In this document: positions 52,457 through 60,737 of the stretch, piece after piece
Numbering within the stretch: the stretch's first letter is position 1
Layout of the letters: every line of letters starts with the position of its first letter
Origin: Psychrobacter sp. 4Bb
Lineage (GTDB): Bacteria; Pseudomonadota; Gammaproteobacteria; Pseudomonadales; Moraxellaceae
Assembly (NCBI RefSeq): GCF_002836735.1
Contig: NZ_PJAS01000061.1
Coordinates: 1 to 64,000, forward strand
Length of the DNA stretch: 64,000 bases
Reading direction: 5' to 3'
Made by a program: the position numbers and the translations under genes
The notes under the pieces: generated by a model
Databases searched by the model: none
What the model was told of the DNA's origin: nothing
The model's input: the letters and a program-made list of their open reading frames with translations, nothing else

Positions 52457-52498
52457 TAAAAAAACCACCCTCACTTAAATAGCTAGGGTGATTTTTTA
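52457..52498 (-). terminator. Terminator downstream of the BCCT transporter gene
   Basis: CACCCT and AGGGTG form a stem with A and T runs on either side (bidirectional). It lies about 140 bases past the transporter stop on the minus strand. Confidence 0.7.
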
Positions 52499-52639
52499 TC
52501 TGTGCAATAATATAAATTAAACAACATATCCGTTACGTAGAAACAGCACGATTTTTATTTATTAAAAAAAGAGCTCCTATGAAGTAGCAATCGGATTATA
52601 AGAGATCTAACAAAGATGATACTTTTAAATAAATATCAA

Positions 52640-54376
52640 TCACTTTTCTCTTTTTCGTACGCCATCTAAAATAAGAGCCTTCAGTAAACTGACTGCCATC
52701 AAAATAATGATGAGTGAAAAGGGTATTGCGGCAATAATCATAGCCGAGGTAATAGCATTCAATCCACCAGCTAATAACAATGCTGCAATAACGGAAGCTA
52801 GAGCAAGACCCCACACGATGATGTGTTTTTGGCCATTTTCAACTTCGACCTCACCTCCAGCATTTAGCATATTGACAACTAGCAGAGCAGAGTCAGCAGA
52901 AGTAACCAAATAGGTTAATAGCAATACCACCACCATCGCTGATAATATTTTTGCCATCATTGGTTCTAACATAAAGCCAATAATTTCGAATAGCTGAGCG
53001 GTTAATCCTGACTCAAATATTTTACCACCAGCAATACCACTTAACTCTAAATCGATGCCAGTACCACCAATGAAAGAGAACCAGACAAATAGTGTCAGAC
53101 TAGGTGCTACAATACCAATCAATCCAAATTCACGAATGGTACGGTTTTTGGAAATACGTGCTAAAAACATACCAACGAATGGTGCAAAAGCAATCCACCA
53201 TGCCCAGTAAAAAATAGACCAACTGGTTTGCCAGCTACCCAATTCAGTATTGGGTTCCCATACGGTAAATACCATTGCAGGCAAGTGCACAACGTAGGTA
53301 AAAATTCCTTTGCCCAACATTTCTAGGGCAAACATAGAGGCCCCAAAAATCAAGAAAAATGCTAAAAGGGAAAATGACAGTACCATATTGATATTACTTA
53401 GCCACTTGACGCCCCGTCCAACACCTGACAAAGCAGAAATCATCGCTAGGCACATGACCACAAACAACGATAGTAATAATGCTCCGGTGGTGGGCTCAGG
53501 GTTGTTAGTATTGGTCACCAACCAAGTAATACCAGTAATACTGTATAGCCCGGAAGCAAAAGAGCTTAAGCCAATACCAATTGTTTGTGCAATACCAAAT
53601 ATCGTGGCAATTACTGCAGATATATCAATGATATGACCCAACAACCCTTCTAAGTGTCTACCAAATAAAGGTGTTAATGCTGAGCGCATGGTTAATGGCA
53701 ATCCACGAGAATAACTGAAATACGCTAAACAAATACCGACTAAGCAATAAGTTGCCCAAGCACTGATACCCCAGTGAAGAAAAGAGTAGCGAAAGGCCGC
53801 GTCTAGTGCTGACTCAGTTTTGGGTAATACCACGCCATCGATAGCAGTTAAAGTACTGGCCGCCACTTGGTCTTGATAAAAATTGAATACATCAGCACCT
53901 TGAGGTAGCTTGAGACCATTAGCATTCAACGCTGATATGATTATTTCTTTGGACATAATAGTGTCAGGATTGTTTGCCAAATGCCAAATAGGTTCGGCAG
54001 CACTATAGGTGAGTACACCAATCCCAATACCTGCCCCAAAAATCATAGAAAACCATGAAAAGTTTGAAAATTCAGGTTTTCCATTAGGATCGGAGCCAAG
54101 CTTGGTGCGTCCAAAAGATGGCCATAAGATAGCAGTAAGACAAACCAATATATAAAATGCGACAGAATACGTATAGTAGCTATTGAGATTGGTATAAGAC
54201 CAGTTTTTCATATTATCCAGAATCGCACCGGAACGATCAATGTCGCTTAAAATCCAGATAACAACTAATGTCACCAAAATCTTCGATGTTATGGTGACAA
54301 TACGGTTAAAACCTTTGTAGAAACCTTTGTCATGAGTTTTTATATTTAACTCTGTCAATGGGGGACGAATAGGCAT
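52640..54376 (-). CDS. BCCT-family betaine/carnitine/choline-type transporter
   Basis: This 578-residue inner-membrane carrier of trimethylammonium-type compounds has about 12 predicted helices. The BCCT signature region is visible as SWSIFYWAWWIAFAPFVGMFLARISKNRTIREF. GAGIGIGVLTYSAAEPIWH and FRYSFLHWGISAWATYCLVG are further family blocks. It starts the transport end of the cluster whose enzymes look like trigonelline breakdown. Trigonelline is itself a betaine, which fits the transporter. It lies 42 bases after the aldehyde dehydrogenase gene. Confidence 0.92.
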   Translation of the reverse strand: MPIRPPLTELNIKTHDKGFYKGFNRIVTITSKILVTLVVIWILSDIDRSGAILDNMKNWSYTNLNSYYTYSVAFYILVCLTAILWPSFGRTKLGSDPNGKPEFSNFSWFSMIFGAGIGIGVLTYSAAEPIWHLANNPDTIMSKEIIISALNANGLKLPQGADVFNFYQDQVAASTLTAIDGVVLPKTESALDAAFRYSFLHWGISAWATYCLVGICLAYFSYSRGLPLTMRSALTPLFGRHLEGLLGHIIDISAVIATIFGIAQTIGIGLSSFASGLYSITGITWLVTNTNNPEPTTGALLLSLFVVMCLAMISALSGVGRGVKWLSNINMVLSFSLLAFFLIFGASMFALEMLGKGIFTYVVHLPAMVFTVWEPNTELGSWQTSWSIFYWAWWIAFAPFVGMFLARISKNRTIREFGLIGIVAPSLTLFVWFSFIGGTGIDLELSGIAGGKIFESGLTAQLFEIIGFMLEPMMAKILSAMVVVLLLTYLVTSADSALLVVNMLNAGGEVEVENGQKHIIVWGLALASVIAALLLAGGLNAITSAMIIAAIPFSLIIILMAVSLLKALILDGVRKREK

Positions 54377-54418
54377 AGTTTCTTCCTTAAAACTAATGTA
54401 GTAGATTGCAGCGAGTGG

Positions 54419-55906
54419 TTACCTCATGACAAAAGGATTAGCCATCGGCTCCGCCGAGATATTAATCCATGTCGTTTTTGTGCGAGTATACTGAAGTACA
54501 GATTCGCTCCCAGCTTCACGTCCATAACCTGATTGGTTGTAGCCACCGAAAGGTGCTGTAGGAGAGATAGCTCGATAGGTATTTACCCAGCAAATGCCTG
54601 AACGAATCTGTTGCGAGACACGGTGCGCCCGAGCTAAATTTTGAGTAAATACACCAGAGCCCAAGCCGTAGACACTATCATTTGCCATAGCAATAGCTTC
54701 GTCTTCAGTGTCAAACGCGACCAATGACATAACAGGTCCAAACATCTCCACACTTTGCGTTTCGATGTCAGTATTAGGACATTCTACTAAGGTAGGTGTA
54801 AAGTAATTACCGCTTGCTAAAGCAGGATCAGTAGGCGGCTGGCCACCGAAACGAATGTTCGCGCCTTGTGAGACTGCCTTTTCAAGAGTATCTTTAATAC
54901 GCTCAACCTGCGCTTTGGTACATAAAGGGCCTACGTGAGTATTGGCATCGAGAGGGTTACCAATGACAATGTTTTTGGCTTTTTCTTCTACACGTTTGAT
55001 AATTTCAGGCAAGATAGAGCGGTGAACAAACCCGCGAGATCCCGCCACACAAGACTGACCAGAAGCGCCAAAATTACCAGCAATCAAACCGTTTGCCGCA
55101 CTTTCTAGGTCCGCATCTTCAAAGACGAGGATGGGTGACTTGCCACCTAGCTCTAGGCTAGTTACCGCAAAGCTATTGGCAGAGTTTCTGACTACATGCC
55201 TTGCCGCATCAGGCCCACCGGTAAATGCGATTTTGTCTACATCAGGATGACTGGTCAATGGAATGGCACAGTTTTCAGCATCGCCTGTAATGATAGATAC
55301 GACGCCTTTAGGGAAGCCTGCTTGTTCTACTAATTCAGCAAAAGCAAACATAGGACAAGGTGCTATCTCGGAAGCTTTCAAAATGATAGTACAGCCTGCT
55401 GCTAGCGCTGGGCCTAGCTTAGTCGCTGTTAAAAACATTTGCGCATTCCATGGCACAACAGCAGCGACTACGCCAATAGGTTCGCGTGTGGTAAACACAT
55501 GCATATCCGACTTATCAATTGGTAGTGTAGCGCCTTCTACTTTGTCAGCCAGTCCTGCAAAGTAACGATAATAGTCGCTGACGTAACGTGTTTGAGCCAC
55601 AGTTTCATGAGCCAGTTTGCCACTATCCGTTGTTTCAATTTTCCCCAGTTTTTCGGCATTTTGCTCGATCAGATCTGCTAAGCGGTACAATAACTTACCA
55701 CGTTGGGTGGCAGTCATTTTTGCCCATTCAGGATTATTCAGTGCAGCCTTAGCCCCATCGACAGCGCGCTCAACATCAGCAGGGCTAGCACAGGCGAATG
55801 TTGCCCATGCTTCATTCGTTGCAGGGTTATAGCTGTCTAGGACTTGGTTAGTGCTTCCTTCGCACCACTCGCCATTGATATAGAGTTGATAATGAGGTTT
55901 AGCCAT
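54419..55906 (-). CDS. trgC: Aldehyde dehydrogenase (TrgC-like)
   Basis: This 495-residue NAD(P)-dependent aldehyde dehydrogenase has its catalytic Glu in SLELGGKSPILVFEDADL and the nucleophile Cys in GNFGASGQSCVAGSRGFV. VPWNAQMFLTATKLGPALAAGC is the cofactor-loop region. It lies between the BCCT carrier and the luciferase-like monooxygenase genes. In the trigonelline pathway an aldehyde dehydrogenase of this type oxidises the ring-opened hydroxybutyrolactone to (E)-2-((N-methylformamido)methylene)succinate. The specific role is inferred from context. Confidence 0.75.
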   Translation of the reverse strand: MAKPHYQLYINGEWCEGSTNQVLDSYNPATNEAWATFACASPADVERAVDGAKAALNNPEWAKMTATQRGKLLYRLADLIEQNAEKLGKIETTDSGKLAHETVAQTRYVSDYYRYFAGLADKVEGATLPIDKSDMHVFTTREPIGVVAAVVPWNAQMFLTATKLGPALAAGCTIILKASEIAPCPMFAFAELVEQAGFPKGVVSIITGDAENCAIPLTSHPDVDKIAFTGGPDAARHVVRNSANSFAVTSLELGGKSPILVFEDADLESAANGLIAGNFGASGQSCVAGSRGFVHRSILPEIIKRVEEKAKNIVIGNPLDANTHVGPLCTKAQVERIKDTLEKAVSQGANIRFGGQPPTDPALASGNYFTPTLVECPNTDIETQSVEMFGPVMSLVAFDTEDEAIAMANDSVYGLGSGVFTQNLARAHRVSQQIRSGICWVNTYRAISPTAPFGGYNQSGYGREAGSESVLQYTRTKTTWINISAEPMANPFVMR

Positions 55907-55967
55907 AGTGGTTCTCCAAATTTCTTATTGGGTTATCTGTTTATCATTTACTAGAAACTAAGTACGG

Positions 55968-57005
55968 TTATGCAAATGCTGGCATGACGTCATCAATAAA
56001 ACGGCGCAAGGATGCCTGTTTCTGCTCATAAGTCATACTAGAGTCAATCCAAAATGCAAACTCGTCATAACCAAGCTCTTCGTATACCTTGAGTTTTTCA
56101 ATAACCTGATCAGATGTGCCAATAGGCATGTTTTCTAACATTTTTTCAGGAGCATACATGTCGATTTTTGCTATTTCTTCTTCGCTTAATGGCTCAAGTA
56201 GTCCTTGATGGATAGGGCGTTCGTTTTTGAACCACGCGCCAAAATAACAGTAGAAACGGCTGATACATTTGGCCGCTTCAGCCACGTCATTGGCATCACT
56301 ACCAACATAGGCATGTTGCAACAGCATGATTTTTGGGTTTTTACCTTCGCCGTGTTCAGCTTTGGCATTTTTGAAGGCTGTCATTAAATTTTGGATTTCT
56401 GTCAAGCCTTGCCATAGCGGGGTGACTTGCACGTTGCAGCCATGTTCTACCGCAAAGTTGTGGCTATGAGGGTCGCGCGCTGCAATCCACATGGGTACAC
56501 CACCTTTTTGTAGAGGTTTTGGCGCTGAAGTGGTTGATGGAAATTGGGTATACTTACCATCGTGGGCGTAGTCACCTTTCCATAGTTGCTGTACTGCAGG
56601 GACAAGTTCACGCATGCGACCGCCTGCTTCCATAGCATCCATACCAGGCATCAAGCGCTCGTACTCAAAATTATAAGCACCGCGAGCAATTCCTAAATCC
56701 AATCGGCCATTGGTGATGATGTCAGTCATGGCCGCTTCACCAGCCAGTTTGATTGGATGCCAAAACGGTGCAATCACTGTACCAGTACCTAGACGTACGT
56801 TTTCGGTGTGATGGGATAGATCAATTAGATTTAAAAATGGGTTTGGAGCGATGGTAAAATCCATACCATGGTGTTCACCAGTCCAGATAGCATGCATGCC
56901 GCCTTGGTCGGCTATTTTTGCCAACTTAATGAAATCATCATGCAGTTGTTGATAGGTCTGTGATTCGTCGAGGCGTTCCATGTGTAAAAATAGTGAAAAT
57001 TTCAT
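55968..57005 (-). CDS. trgA: Luciferase-like flavin monooxygenase (TrgA-like oxygenase)
   Basis: This 345-residue class C flavin monooxygenase uses reduced flavin supplied by the reductase encoded upstream. The bacterial-luciferase fold is shown by HAIWTGEHHGMDFTIAPNPFL, VRLGTGTVIAPFWHPIKLAGEAAMTDIITNGRLDLGIARGAY and VPMWIAARDPHSHNFAVEHG. Related enzymes open the pyridinium ring of trigonelline (TrgA) or of pyridine (PyrA). The BCCT carrier, AA_synth and hydrolase neighbours make trigonelline the better guess. It is 63 bases after the reductase gene. Confidence 0.75.
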   Translation of the reverse strand: MKFSLFLHMERLDESQTYQQLHDDFIKLAKIADQGGMHAIWTGEHHGMDFTIAPNPFLNLIDLSHHTENVRLGTGTVIAPFWHPIKLAGEAAMTDIITNGRLDLGIARGAYNFEYERLMPGMDAMEAGGRMRELVPAVQQLWKGDYAHDGKYTQFPSTTSAPKPLQKGGVPMWIAARDPHSHNFAVEHGCNVQVTPLWQGLTEIQNLMTAFKNAKAEHGEGKNPKIMLLQHAYVGSDANDVAEAAKCISRFYCYFGAWFKNERPIHQGLLEPLSEEEIAKIDMYAPEKMLENMPIGTSDQVIEKLKVYEELGYDEFAFWIDSSMTYEQKQASLRRFIDDVMPAFA

Positions 57006-57067
57006 GAGGCAAATCCTTTGCTTTTTGGTTTAATTTACTTTGGTTCAATTTGATTTAGATATAAATT

Positions 57068-57979
57068 TTAATGGACGTGACCTTGTTCTTCTTGGCCAAC
57101 ATACACGCCATACAACCCATTTTCGCTTTCAGTCGCATAACGTGTCATCATCGAATGCATGGCAGGAGTAGCAAAATCTTGTTCCGCGATATCAAAAATT
57201 GAGACGTATTCGCCGAGCCCTTTGGTCTCTGATGAGTTTGCAATAGCGCGATAAAAAATATAATTGGTATTTGTTTTGGTATTCTCATAAATAGAGAAGA
57301 CCGCACCCAACTGCGCATCAATACCATTGTCTGCCAAAAACTGTTGGATCGTGCTGACGGCATTGGTATTGTCATCGGTAGTTGTACTGGGTAAGGTTTC
57401 TTTACCATCTTTTTGACTGAGTAAGACTTTTCCATTGTGTTCTATAATTACACCCACATTGACATGCTTTTCCTGCGTACTGATTTCTGCCGCTTCACGC
57501 TCTAGTGCTAAGCTAAAATAACCACCAGACGCATATCCTAAGCCGTGCCCCTCGCGAGATGAAAAATCAAGCACTTCACCAACTAAAAGGTGGTGATCAC
57601 CAGCATCGAGATTGCGGTCTGTTTTACAAGAAAAATGCGTCAAGGCGCCTTTTATGATTGGATTACCGTATTCATCTTTATGCCATTCAATTTGACTAAA
57701 GCGGTCGTCCTTTGAGCCAGCAAAGATATTCGAGATATTCTGTTGATCTTCGCTCAAAATATTGACAGCAAAATGCTTACAGTTAGCAAAGACGTCAAAA
57801 CTGGACAATGATTTTGCTGGGCATACCAGTAGGAGCGGTGGATCAAGTGATACCGATGTAAATGAATTAGCAGTAAAACCGACAGGTTTACCGTCATTAG
57901 ACATGGCAGTTATGACAGTAACACCAGTCATGTAGCTGCCAAAGGCATTACGTAGACTTTTAGGATCAAGTTGCTTCAT
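57068..57979 (-). CDS. trgB: Flavin reductase with extra C-terminal domain (TrgB-like)
   Basis: This 303-residue protein has an N-terminal flavin reductase domain (LRNAFGSYMTGVTVITAMSNDGKPVGFTANSFTSVSLDPPLLLVCP, then FAVNILSEDQQNISNIFAG, residues 1-165). It would deliver reduced flavin to the neighbouring monooxygenase. Residues 175-300 form a second domain (VGVIIEHNGKVLLSQKDGKETLPSTT) with a Nudix-like start but no clear Nudix box, so it may be regulatory. Simple HpaC-type reductases end near residue 170. It precedes the oxygenase gene in the operon. Confidence 0.8.
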   Translation of the reverse strand: MKQLDPKSLRNAFGSYMTGVTVITAMSNDGKPVGFTANSFTSVSLDPPLLLVCPAKSLSSFDVFANCKHFAVNILSEDQQNISNIFAGSKDDRFSQIEWHKDEYGNPIIKGALTHFSCKTDRNLDAGDHHLLVGEVLDFSSREGHGLGYASGGYFSLALEREAAEISTQEKHVNVGVIIEHNGKVLLSQKDGKETLPSTTTDDNTNAVSTIQQFLADNGIDAQLGAVFSIYENTKTNTNYIFYRAIANSSETKGLGEYVSIFDIAEQDFATPAMHSMMTRYATESENGLYGVYVGQEEQGHVH

Positions 57980-58014
57980 GAGAACCTCTTTTTAAAAACA
58001 GGCGTGCTTTTAGA

Positions 58015-58851
58015 TTAAGCAAGCGTCATATTATGTGAGTTACATTGAGTAAAAAATTTTGCCAATGCAGCGTTAACCGTATTTGAATGTGTCATTTGAG
58101 TCATATGACGGGCTTCGGGTACGATAACGGCATCAGCATTGGGTAATATATTTGCCATTGCCAGTGACATTTCGGGCTTAGAGTTAACATCCAGTTCGCC
58201 TGTTAGAAATAACGCAGGTACTGTAATGGGTCGCAAGTCCGCTTCTGCAATACCACGTAAATGTGCAAACATCTGATAGGCTCGTGCATATCCTAAGCGA
58301 CTGCCATTATCTAACCATTTTTGACATAGCTCTGCCTCTGAGCGGTATTTAGGATTGCCATCGAACCATCTGGCTATTGGTTGCTCAGTGACATTTTGAT
58401 TGAGATCATTGATGAGTGATTCGGCTCTAGCTTGTACATTTTGAGCCGCCTCATCTGGACGATTATAAATCGCATTCAATGCCGCGATACCGAGTACTAC
58501 TTTGGGAGACGATACGGCAGTCTGTAACGCCATCATCGCGCCTAATGAGTGACCAACAATGATGGCTGGTTGACCCACAACATTATTAATGAATGTTGTT
58601 AGCACATCAGAAAAGTCTTCCAACGTCAGGACAGGGTTGGATAATAAATCGCTCTCCCCATGTCCTGGCATATCAATCGCATAACAATGATAGTGTTTAG
58701 TAAATACAGACAGCTGTTGGTACCAACTCTCTGCTCGTAAGCCCACACCATGGATAAAAACAATTGGGGTGGATTTTTCATTAACGCTATCACTGGCATT
58801 TACACTGTAATGATAAGCGATTCCGTTGGATGTTTTACGTGACCACTTCAT
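58015..58851 (-). CDS. Alpha/beta hydrolase (TrgD-like)
   Basis: This 278-residue hydrolase has its Ser nucleophile in IIVGHSLGAMMALQT, the oxyanion region in PIVFIHGVGLRAESWYQQ, an Asp in LFLTGELDVNSKPEM and a His in EARHMTQMTHSN. YAIDMPGHGESD is typical of the fold. In the trigonelline pathway a hydrolase breaks down (E)-2-((N-methylformamido)methylene)succinate to succinic semialdehyde, methylamine, formate and CO2. It would act with the product of the next gene. The role is inferred from context. Confidence 0.8.
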   Translation of the reverse strand: MKWSRKTSNGIAYHYSVNASDSVNEKSTPIVFIHGVGLRAESWYQQLSVFTKHYHCYAIDMPGHGESDLLSNPVLTLEDFSDVLTTFINNVVGQPAIIVGHSLGAMMALQTAVSSPKVVLGIAALNAIYNRPDEAAQNVQARAESLINDLNQNVTEQPIARWFDGNPKYRSEAELCQKWLDNGSRLGYARAYQMFAHLRGIAEADLRPITVPALFLTGELDVNSKPEMSLAMANILPNADAVIVPEARHMTQMTHSNTVNAALAKFFTQCNSHNMTLA

Positions 58852-58864
58852 TAATATCTACTCC

Positions 58865-59467
58865 CTATACGGCTGCTGGATTATCTAGATCGCGGCCCAA
58901 ATCTTCTAAGTCTTGATAACGATCACCAATACGATGATGCGGACGGCCACCAGTAGCACCTCCTAAGACGATGACTACCTCATCATCACGAGGGGCATCT
59001 GGAATGGCGAATTGAATGGTCAGATAATGTGAACGTCGACCGACATCATCTTTATCCATCAACGGCACCATAATGGGGGAGTTTGCACCGCCACGCATGT
59101 TAGTAAACGATAAATAACTACTGGCAGATAAAGCTTCACGATAAAAATTGCCAAAACGCAGCGTATGAATCAGGCCTGAGGCGTGTTCGATTTCACCATT
59201 AAGTCCAACGACAGCCGCTTTGCCATACGCTTGTATTTTGTCTGCACCGCCAGCTAGAGCGATGATCTTATCGGTCATTAGCTTGCCTAACACAGGACCA
59301 AACGCTTGAATCTCAGGTTTTAGATCTTCGACATAACGTCCTGCCCACGGATTAGTAATCACCGCCGCAACAGCAAACATTCTAAGTGGTGTATCAGCGG
59401 CCTTGAATCCTTCAATGAACGTTTCTTCCTCAAAAGTTACGATTTTTCTGATTTCTGGTTTTAGCAT
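58865..59467 (-). CDS. Amino acid synthesis family protein, DUF1185 (TrgE-like)
   Basis: This 200-residue protein of the AA_synth/DUF1185 family is marked by EIRKIVTFEEETFIEGFKAADTPLRMFAVAAVITNPWAGRYVEDL. AAVVGLNGEIEHASGLIHTLRFGNFYREAL and VVIVLGGATGGRPHHRIGDRYQDL are further blocks. The biochemical function of the family is poorly known. It is the first gene of the minus-strand operon and lies 14 bases from the hydrolase gene, which suggests the two act together in hydrolysing the ring-opened intermediate. Confidence 0.85.
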   Translation of the reverse strand: MLKPEIRKIVTFEEETFIEGFKAADTPLRMFAVAAVITNPWAGRYVEDLKPEIQAFGPVLGKLMTDKIIALAGGADKIQAYGKAAVVGLNGEIEHASGLIHTLRFGNFYREALSASSYLSFTNMRGGANSPIMVPLMDKDDVGRRSHYLTIQFAIPDAPRDDEVVIVLGGATGGRPHHRIGDRYQDLEDLGRDLDNPAAV

Positions 59468-59516
59468 TATTGGTTCCCTACGGTCATAAAAGATAATTAA
59501 TAGTTCGTCTTAACGT

Positions 59517-59590
59517 TGGTATACCATAATACGGTATTGAATTAATTACTAGCTTTTTTTGAAAAAAAATATTATGGTATACCGTAATAC
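59517..59590. promoter_or_regulatory. Paired palindromic operators in the divergent promoter region
   Basis: TGGTATACCA (59517-59526, perfect palindrome) and TGGTATACCG (59575-59584) are 58 bases apart centre to centre. Around them the longer block GGTATACCATAAT occurs in inverted orientation. AATACGGTATT at 59528-59538 is a further near-palindrome. GntR/FCD proteins bind TGGT..ACCA-type sites, so the regulator at 59665 is the likely binder. Confidence 0.7.
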
Positions 59591-59664
59591 TATATTAAAG
59601 CGTACTGTTTTTTTGCTTCACAGTCGTTATACTCTGCATTTACATCTTACAAAATAGAGGTCGT

Positions 59665-60321
59665 ATGTTAGAGAAAGTGGAAAAACCAAAAACGTTAAAA
59701 GAGACAACATTAGAACAGTTACGCTTAGCGATCATGATTGGACAGCTTGAACCAGGTAAGCGTTTGGTTGAGCGCACTATCTGTGAGCAGCTGGGTGTCA
59801 GCCGGACTGTTGTACGTGAATGTATAAGACATTTAGAAAGCGAGCACTTGGTGACTTTTTCTGCGGGAGGGTCTTCAGTTGCTGTTTTAGAAAGTGATGA
59901 GATTCGTCAAATTTATCATTTGCGTACGATGCTAGAGAGCGAAGCAGTTCGCTATTGTGCTGAGCAAGTGACACCTGAGCTAGTAGATAAGTTACAAAAT
60001 CACTTAGTCCAGATTCGAGAACACTTACATGCAGGAGATGTGGTGGAGGCGCTTGCACATTCTTATTCATTTTACGAGCATTTATTCGTAACGGCTGGTA
60101 TGACGGTCGCATGGGAGTTAACGGAGAGATTGAATGGACGTATTGGTCGTTTGCGTTTTATGACTTTATCTACGCAAGAGCGTGCTGCTAAAGGTCCTAA
60201 TAACTTGCAAGATATCGTTAATAGTATTGCCAAAGGTGACAGTAAGTCGGCAATCGAAGCTTGTCGAAAACACATTGATGAAGCCTGCCATATGGGGTTG
60301 CATCTTAATAAACAGAAATAG
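59665..60321 (+). CDS. GntR-family regulator, FCD subfamily
   Basis: This 218-residue repressor or activator has an N-terminal winged helix (LEQLRLAIMIGQLEPGKRLVERTICEQLGVSRTVVRECIRHLESEHLV) and a C-terminal helical FCD domain. The FCD metal/ligand residues lie in YHLRTMLESEAVRYCAEQ, YSFYEHLFVTAG and SKSAIEACRKHIDEACH. It is divergent from the minus-strand operon and starts the plus-strand one, so it probably controls both through the palindromes at 59517-59590. Confidence 0.9.
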   Translation: MLEKVEKPKTLKETTLEQLRLAIMIGQLEPGKRLVERTICEQLGVSRTVVRECIRHLESEHLVTFSAGGSSVAVLESDEIRQIYHLRTMLESEAVRYCAEQVTPELVDKLQNHLVQIREHLHAGDVVEALAHSYSFYEHLFVTAGMTVAWELTERLNGRIGRLRFMTLSTQERAAKGPNNLQDIVNSIAKGDSKSAIEACRKHIDEACHMGLHLNKQK

Positions 60322-60330
60322 GGAGTAGTA

Positions 60331-60711
60331 ATGGACAAACAACGATTTGAATTGGGGCTTACTCAACGTAAAGCCACTTTGGGTGCTGAGTACGTCGAAA
60401 AAAACCTACAAGCTGCTGATGATTTTAACCGTCCATTTCAAGAAGCAATGACCGAATGGTGCTGGGGATTTGGATGGGGCGATGAGACGATTGATGCCAA
60501 AACCCGTTCATTAATGAATTTAACCATGATTGCTGCCTTGGGGAAAATGCATGAATGGGAGTTGCATTTAAATGGAGCAATTAATAACGGTTGTTCTGTT
60601 GAAGAAATACGCGCTGCTATACATGCTATTGCGATTTATTGCGGTGTACCACAAGGTGTAGAGTGCTTTCGAATTGCCCGTGAAGTGCTGACCACACGCG
60701 GATTATTGTAG
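60331..60711 (+). CDS. Carboxymuconolactone decarboxylase family protein (PcaC-like)
   Basis: This 126-residue all-helical protein matches the gamma-carboxymuconolactone decarboxylase pattern: QEAMTEWCWGFGWGDETIDAKTRSLMNLTMIAALGKMHEWELHLNGAINNG, then IRAAIHAIAIYCGVPQGVECFRIAREVL. It lacks the CxxC of AhpD-type members, so it is not a peroxidase. With GntR and the dehydrogenase gene it forms a three-gene operon, 9 and 26 bases apart. Its reaction in this cluster is unknown; a decarboxylation in the N-methyl pathway is possible. Confidence 0.88.
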   Translation: MDKQRFELGLTQRKATLGAEYVEKNLQAADDFNRPFQEAMTEWCWGFGWGDETIDAKTRSLMNLTMIAALGKMHEWELHLNGAINNGCSVEEIRAAIHAIAIYCGVPQGVECFRIAREVLTTRGLL

Positions 60712-60737
60712 TCCTAAAAAAACAGTTGGAGTGAGAA

